Of a stretch of DNA of 8,567 bases, positions 5,273 to 8,567 are shown one piece after another; within the stretch, counting starts at the first letter, position 1, and each line of letters starts with the position of its first letter. The DNA lies in contig JAITHY010000033.1 of the NCBI GenBank assembly GCA_031279715.1, positions 1-8,567 on the forward strand, written 5' to 3'. Below the pieces are notes generated by a model. The model was not told where the DNA came from and did no database searches. It was given only the letters and a program-made list of their open reading frames with translations. The position numbers were made by a program, and so were the translations under genes. Source of the stretch: Verrucomicrobiales bacterium. GTDB lineage: Bacteria > Verrucomicrobiota > Verrucomicrobiia > Methylacidiphilales > JAAUTS01.

Positions 5273-7823
5273 AGATAATCCTCGGCTTGAACACGGTTTT
5301 CTCACCGTCAGTTTTTTCCGGCTCAAGGCTGACGATGGCGGTTAAAAAAGTCACCGCGGCGACCTGACCGTCAGCGGCGAGCGCCTGGCCGACGGCGCAC
5401 ACGCGGTAGTTGCGCGATTGCACAGTGACGAGGTTGCAGAATTTTGCAAAAGCCTCCTCGCGCGCGCGGTCCATCACCAGCGGCGGCTCATCGGCAGCGC
5501 CCCGGCCGAGGTTGGGCTGGCAGGCGTCGGCGCGGTTGAGCGCGGGCAGGACGCGGTGCAAATCGGACAGTTTTTTAAACGGGGATTTTTGGCGTTCGCT
5601 GATGATGACGTCCGCCAGCTTCGGCGCGTTGAGTTTGCCGGCGGCGTCGGCAACGCCCTCGTCGGATTTGATTGCAATACCGTAAAACAGCGCCGTCAAC
5701 ACCTCGCGCGGCGCTGTGTTGATGTTGATGCGTCCCGCCATGCGCGGATAGTCACCGTCAGCGTCCACGGGATTGACGGTGAAAATATCCAATAATTCCA
5801 ACGCCCGCTGACCGTCACGGTCCCAGTGGGAAAACTCCGGCTGCCCGACGCGCAACGTTCGCCCGCCGCCGCTGACAAACACGCTCGCGGGGGTGCCGCC
5901 CCTGGGTGCCTGGCCCTCGTTATTCGCTTGCGCGGGGTCGAAAATGTGGCCGAGTTCGCCGATGGAAATCATCTTGTTTTTGCGAATAAAAAACGGCGCG
6001 TTCGGCGCGTCACGGCCGGCGTCGTAGGGTGACGGCACCTGGTCGGGCGCGATGTTGATGCCGCCGGGCGCAAGGCCTGGCGCGGGATTGGCGCGAATGT
6101 AATCACGCGACGCCCAGGCGGTGACAAAATCCTGCGTGTAAGGAAACACGCCGTCGCGCGGATTGCGCCCGTTCCAGAAAGTGCTGTTCGCGTAGGAAGT
6201 GTCGGCGCTGACGGTGGCGCCCCAATCGTAGTTGCCAAGGTAAGTCGCGCGCGGGTCGCCGACGACATTGTAGTTGTTGTAGGTCGGGATGGACGTGACC
6301 TGATAGTGGACTTTGCCAAGTTCAAGCGTTTTGGCATTGCGCACCATGCCGCTGGTGGTGACGCCGGGCGCGACGGGGGCGCGGCGGTTCATGTCAACGC
6401 GCGCGCCGTTCCAGAAAAACTCAAACGGCTCGTGCGTGGTCTGGTCGGCGGAATCCGCGGGAGATCCGGCCCAGCGCGGGCCGCCGGCGCTGACAGTCGG
6501 GCTGGCGAATGTCTGGCTGACGGGGGCGAAGGGGATGACTTTAAATTCGTTTGGACGGACGGTCAGTTCATCGTCAGCGGCGGTGTCGTAGTCCTCAAAC
6601 GGCGTGACGATGCCGGCGCCGAAGGTGACGCGTTGACGATTGGCAAGCTTGATGCGCGCCCTGCCGCTGACGCTGACGGTGTGGGGATTCCACACTTGCA
6701 CATAGGCGCGGGTTTGGATGACGCCGCCGCCGGTCCAAAGGTATTGTTCCGCGACGCTGACGACGAGCGGAAACAGTCCGCGCCCGGCGGGTTCGCCGTC
6801 GTTGACGGCGGTGCAGACGGTGTCCGGATCGACGTAATCGACGATGGAGGAGGCGAGGCGGTTGAGGTAACGGCGCTGATGGTCGGCGGACTCGCCGCTG
6901 AGGCTGGGGTCCCGCTTTTTAAATTCGGGAAGATTTTTGTCAATAATCTCGGCGATTTTTTCAGCGCGCTGGCGTGGCGCGAGGTCGCTGTCGGCGGCGA
7001 GGTCATTGAGGTTGTATTTCGGCCTGCCCGCCTCCGGCATGTTTTCAGGGATGACGTCTTCATTGTCAGCGCCGCGCAAGCCGAAGAAATGCTTCAGCTC
7101 TTCGCGGCGTCCGGAGCTGTCCAGCGCTTGCGCGAACGCCAGTGGTGTTGCGGGTAATTTTGGAAAAGTTTGCAATAATTTTTGCTCGGCTTGGGTGAGG
7201 AGTCCGCCGTCGGCGGCGATTTCGTCCGGGAGCCGTCCGTATTGGTCACGGTCAGCGGCGCGGTGCAGGCGCGCGTCAAGCCGCGCTTCCTCGTCAAGGA
7301 TTTGGTAGCCGTAGCGCGCCGCCACACCGGAGTCGTTTTTTAATTCCAGCAGTTTGACTGTGAAATCCGGCGCGGGCGCGGCGCTGACGATGAGGCCGGC
7401 GCGGTTCAAATTCGCGCCGTCGCGTTCCTGGAACAGCGCGGCGGGCGCGGCGTCATCGTCAGCGGCGAACGGCTCAATGCGCGTGGAAATGAGCGGATGA
7501 ATTTTTCCGCCGCCGCTGATGATGAGGATGGGCGAGAGGCCGGCAAATTCCGTCGGCGGCGCAAGCTGGCTGGTGATGAAAACGCGCCCGGCGGCACCGC
7601 TGACGGTGACGGCATTTAGCAGCCGCGAGGTGGCGTCGCTCAGCGCGGCGCGGGCGGCCCAATCGGCGCGGATTTTGTCGGTGTGCCGGGCGTTGGCGCC
7701 GAGATTGAGACGCGCCATGGTCAGCGCCAGCGCCACCAGCGCGGTGAGCGATGTGATGACGGCGAGCGTGACCGGCAGGGAGAAGGCGTGTTTATCGGCC
7801 GGGGACGCTGACGGTGAATTCAT
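5256..7823 (-). CDS. Verru_Chthon cassette protein A (large GspK-like protein)
   Basis: At 855 residues this is the largest gene. It matches my knowledge of the Verru_Chthon cassette protein A family (TIGR02600): a very large protein with one N-terminal helix, always beside small pilin-like proteins B, C and D. Visible parts: a pilin-like N-terminus with Ala-Phe-Ser-Leu at 13-16 but no Glu5; a membrane helix at about 16-37; a conserved-looking YQILDEEARLDARL stretch at 173-186; a long middle region; and near the C-terminus GRININTAPREVL (697-709) followed by a helix-hairpin-helix-like segment (about 735-760). The N-x-N-T-A/hairpin combination also occurs in GspK of type II secretion, suggesting a pilus-tip role; this is inference. 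The ATG at 7823 has AGAAGGGA upstream and overlaps gene C by 32 nt. It holds 13 of the window's 29 GCTGACG sites. Confidence 0.88.
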   Translation of the reverse strand: MNSPSASPADKHAFSLPVTLAVITSLTALVALALTMARLNLGANARHTDKIRADWAARAALSDATSRLLNAVTVSGAAGRVFITSQLAPPTEFAGLSPILIISGGGKIHPLISTRIEPFAADDDAAPAALFQERDGANLNRAGLIVSAAPAPDFTVKLLELKNDSGVAARYGYQILDEEARLDARLHRAADRDQYGRLPDEIAADGGLLTQAEQKLLQTFPKLPATPLAFAQALDSSGRREELKHFFGLRGADNEDVIPENMPEAGRPKYNLNDLAADSDLAPRQRAEKIAEIIDKNLPEFKKRDPSLSGESADHQRRYLNRLASSIVDYVDPDTVCTAVNDGEPAGRGLFPLVVSVAEQYLWTGGGVIQTRAYVQVWNPHTVSVSGRARIKLANRQRVTFGAGIVTPFEDYDTAADDELTVRPNEFKVIPFAPVSQTFASPTVSAGGPRWAGSPADSADQTTHEPFEFFWNGARVDMNRRAPVAPGVTTSGMVRNAKTLELGKVHYQVTSIPTYNNYNVVGDPRATYLGNYDWGATVSADTSYANSTFWNGRNPRDGVFPYTQDFVTAWASRDYIRANPAPGLAPGGINIAPDQVPSPYDAGRDAPNAPFFIRKNKMISIGELGHIFDPAQANNEGQAPRGGTPASVFVSGGGRTLRVGQPEFSHWDRDGQRALELLDIFTVNPVDADGDYPRMAGRININTAPREVLTALFYGIAIKSDEGVADAAGKLNAPKLADVIISERQKSPFKKLSDLHRVLPALNRADACQPNLGRGAADEPPLVMDRAREEAFAKFCNLVTVQSRNYRVCAVGQALAADGQVAAVTFLTAIVSLEPEKTDGEKTVFKPRIIYVYQQ
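5364..5374. repeat. Perfect 11-bp palindrome CTGACCGTCAG
   Basis: Third symmetric form, near the 3' end of cassette gene A, where it encodes part of AADGQV. Two more motif copies lie just toward the 3' end (5302-5311 and 5328-5334), so three fall within about 73 bp. Confidence 0.75.
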
Positions 7824-8442
7824 GGGTTAAATTCCCTTCTTGGAAGTTGAGTGATATTTCCAGCAAGGCGGGGCGCGCGGTCAGCGGTGATTCCGTCATG
7901 GCCGAGGCGTCGGCGCGCAGGGCGCGGATGCGAAACGCGCGGACGCCGGCCAGCAGCGGCTCGTTTTGCGCGGCGACGGCGGGGAACAGCGGTGTGGCGG
8001 GGTCGAGCGCGTGCGGCAGGAAACCGCCACTGAGGCTCTGCCAGGTCGCGCCGTTGTTTTTGAAATAACGGAGGAGTTGACGGCTGGTGTTGAGATAGTA
8101 GCCGACGGCGCACAGTTCGCCGGAGCCGAAGGCGGGATGGTTGGTGAAAAAGAACACGCTGTCAGCGGGTGGCGGCGGGCTTGGCATTTGAATAATTTCC
8201 GGCGGCGGGTTGAGGAACAGCGGGGTGTCGGCGTTGATGACAGCGTGGCGAAAATCGTTGAGCAAAACGCGGGTGGCGTCGCGGACATGGCGGTGGTGGT
8301 CGGCTTGCCGGCGGGAATGCGTGGTGGCGCGGAGCGAGAGTTGCAGACAGGTTGCGGCGGCAAGGAGGATGATGGAAAGAATGGCGAAACTGACGAGCAG
8401 TTCTGTCAACGTGAAGGCGGCGGCTGACGGCGTGGGTTTCAT
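7792..8442 (-). CDS. Verru_Chthon cassette protein C (prepilin-like, GspJ-like)
   Basis: This 216-residue protein has a prepilin N-terminus: MKPTPSAAA, then FTLTELLVSFAILSIILLAA. Cleavage before F10 by a prepilin peptidase would give mature Phe1 and the conserved Glu5 (E14); the residue before the cut is Ala rather than the usual Gly, which the peptidase family sometimes accepts. The hydrophobic helix continues to about residue 32, then basic residues and a globular domain with PPPEIIQMPSPPPPADS in its first third and a beta-rich end (LLEISLNFQEGN, HEFTVSVPGR). Position, size and order fit Verru_Chthon cassette protein C (TIGR02599). The frame is open to an ATG at 8508, but the ATG at 8442 starts the prepilin peptide and overlaps the stop of gene B in an ATGA junction, so it is preferred. 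No strong Shine-Dalgarno sequence; coupling to B is likely. Confidence 0.87.
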   Translation of the reverse strand: MKPTPSAAAFTLTELLVSFAILSIILLAAATCLQLSLRATTHSRRQADHHRHVRDATRVLLNDFRHAVINADTPLFLNPPPEIIQMPSPPPPADSVFFFTNHPAFGSGELCAVGYYLNTSRQLLRYFKNNGATWQSLSGGFLPHALDPATPLFPAVAAQNEPLLAGVRAFRIRALRADASAMTESPLTARPALLEISLNFQEGNLTHEFTVSVPGR

Positions 8443-8567
8443 GGCGTGAGGAGCAGGGTGTTGAAATGCCTGCGGTTTCTGGCGTGACGCGGCGCGGCGC
8501 CGGGCCACTCGATGGTGACATTGAGGACGGTCAGTCCGGGATTGGGCGGCTCAGGTTCAGCGAGGTG
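8439..8567 (-). CDS. 3' end of Verru_Chthon cassette protein B (truncated by the window)
   Basis: A minus-strand frame is open from the right edge and gives 42 residues before TGA (8439-8441), so only the C-terminal tail is present. It reads ...PNPGLTVLNVTIEWPGAAP, then RHARNRRHFNTLLLTP. The pattern of a strand with 'VxIEWP' followed by a basic stretch and a final 'F-T-L-L-x-T-P' strand is what I associate with the end of Verru_Chthon cassette protein B (TIGR02598), a short prepilin-like protein. The TGA shares bases with the ATG of gene C (ATGA). Its place directly upstream of C and A supports the assignment, which otherwise rests on a short tail. The N-terminal pilin motif lies outside the window. 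Confidence 0.74.
   Translation of the reverse strand, partial: HLAEPEPPNPGLTVLNVTIEWPGAAPRHARNRRHFNTLLLTP

Larger units (their letters stand above)
415..8534. repeat. Highly iterated dispersed motif GCTGACG(R)TSA / palindrome CTGACSGTCAG
   Basis: The word GCTGACG begins on the + strand at 454, 1235, 1279, 1594, 1917, 3039, 3135, 4962, 5202, 5328, 6207, 6516, 6666, 6672, 6756, 7383, 7599, 7807 and 8423. Its complement CGTCAGC begins at 489, 1574, 3627, 4075, 4180, 4345, 5369, 5756, 6572 and 7457. That is 29 by hand count, against about 1.7 expected at 60% GC. The three bases that follow are usually GTG, GTC or ATG, then often A, giving GCTGACGRTSA. Near-copies with C at the seventh base (GCTGACCGTGA or its complement) occur at 416-426, 2476-2486, 3598-3608, 5807-5817 and 7245-7255. 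Sites lie in every minus-strand gene, in both orientations and all frames. They are dispersed, not tandem, and not a protein repeat. Confidence 0.85.

Noticed and set aside
6306..7157. A 283-codon open frame on the + strand opposite cassette gene A
   Set aside because: Low-complexity Gly/Ala/Asp-rich translation, antisense to a coherent gene; a GC-rich shadow.
8443..8508. A longer start for cassette protein C
   Set aside because: The extra residues come from the out-of-frame end of gene B; the ATG at 8442 in an ATGA overlap puts the prepilin peptide at the N-terminus.
415..8534. Reading the dispersed GTCAG/CTGAC copies as a CRISPR array or tandem repeat
   Set aside because: Copies are about 11 bp, irregularly spaced, in both orientations and inside conserved genes; there are no spacers of even length and no cas genes.

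Overview
The window looks like chromosomal DNA from a GC-rich (about 60%) member of the Verrucomicrobiota, possibly the Opitutae. The main evidence is a three-gene block at the right end (minus strand, 5256-8567) that I recognise as the 'Verru_Chthon cassette' proteins B (3' end only), C and A, a pilin-like gene set described from Verrucomicrobium and Chthoniobacter. An autotransporter-type beta-barrel end at the left edge indicates a Gram-negative envelope. The genus assignment is an inference.

Layout. Positions 1-240 (+) hold the C-terminal end of an outer-membrane beta-barrel protein. It converges on everything else through an inverted repeat (249-318) that probably works as a terminator. 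All other genes are on the minus strand and read from 8567 down to 346: cassette B (partial) > cassette C > cassette A > a secreted protein of unknown function > tatC > miaB > a six-helix membrane protein of unknown function > an NtrC-type sigma-54 response regulator. B/C, C/A, A/unknown and tatC/miaB overlap by 4, 32, 17 and 20 nt, so these look like two translationally coupled clusters separated by a 91-nt spacer. No gap exceeds about 105 nt. I see no tRNA, rRNA, CRISPR array, transposase or phage gene.

How the genes fit together. B-C-A have the order and features of the minor pseudopilin genes gspI-gspJ-gspK of type II secretion: short pilin-like proteins followed by a large protein with an N-terminal helix and a GspK-like NxNTA/helix-hairpin region. 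The secreted protein coupled to A is probably part of the same unit. TatC (folded-protein export) and MiaB (tRNA A37 methylthiolation) are housekeeping. The response regulator has no kinase gene beside it.

The most striking signal is not a gene. A short DNA word, GCTGACG, extended to roughly GCTGACSRTSA and in its fullest form the palindrome CTGACSGTCAG, is scattered through almost every gene. By hand I count 29 exact GCTGACG/CGTCAGC sites, where base composition predicts about 1.7. They occur in both orientations and in all three reading frames, so they are translated as unrelated peptides (TVS, ADGQ, LTV, SRSA). The signal is therefore at the DNA level, like the HIP1 repeats of cyanobacteria or DNA uptake sequences, although the word itself is not one I recognise.
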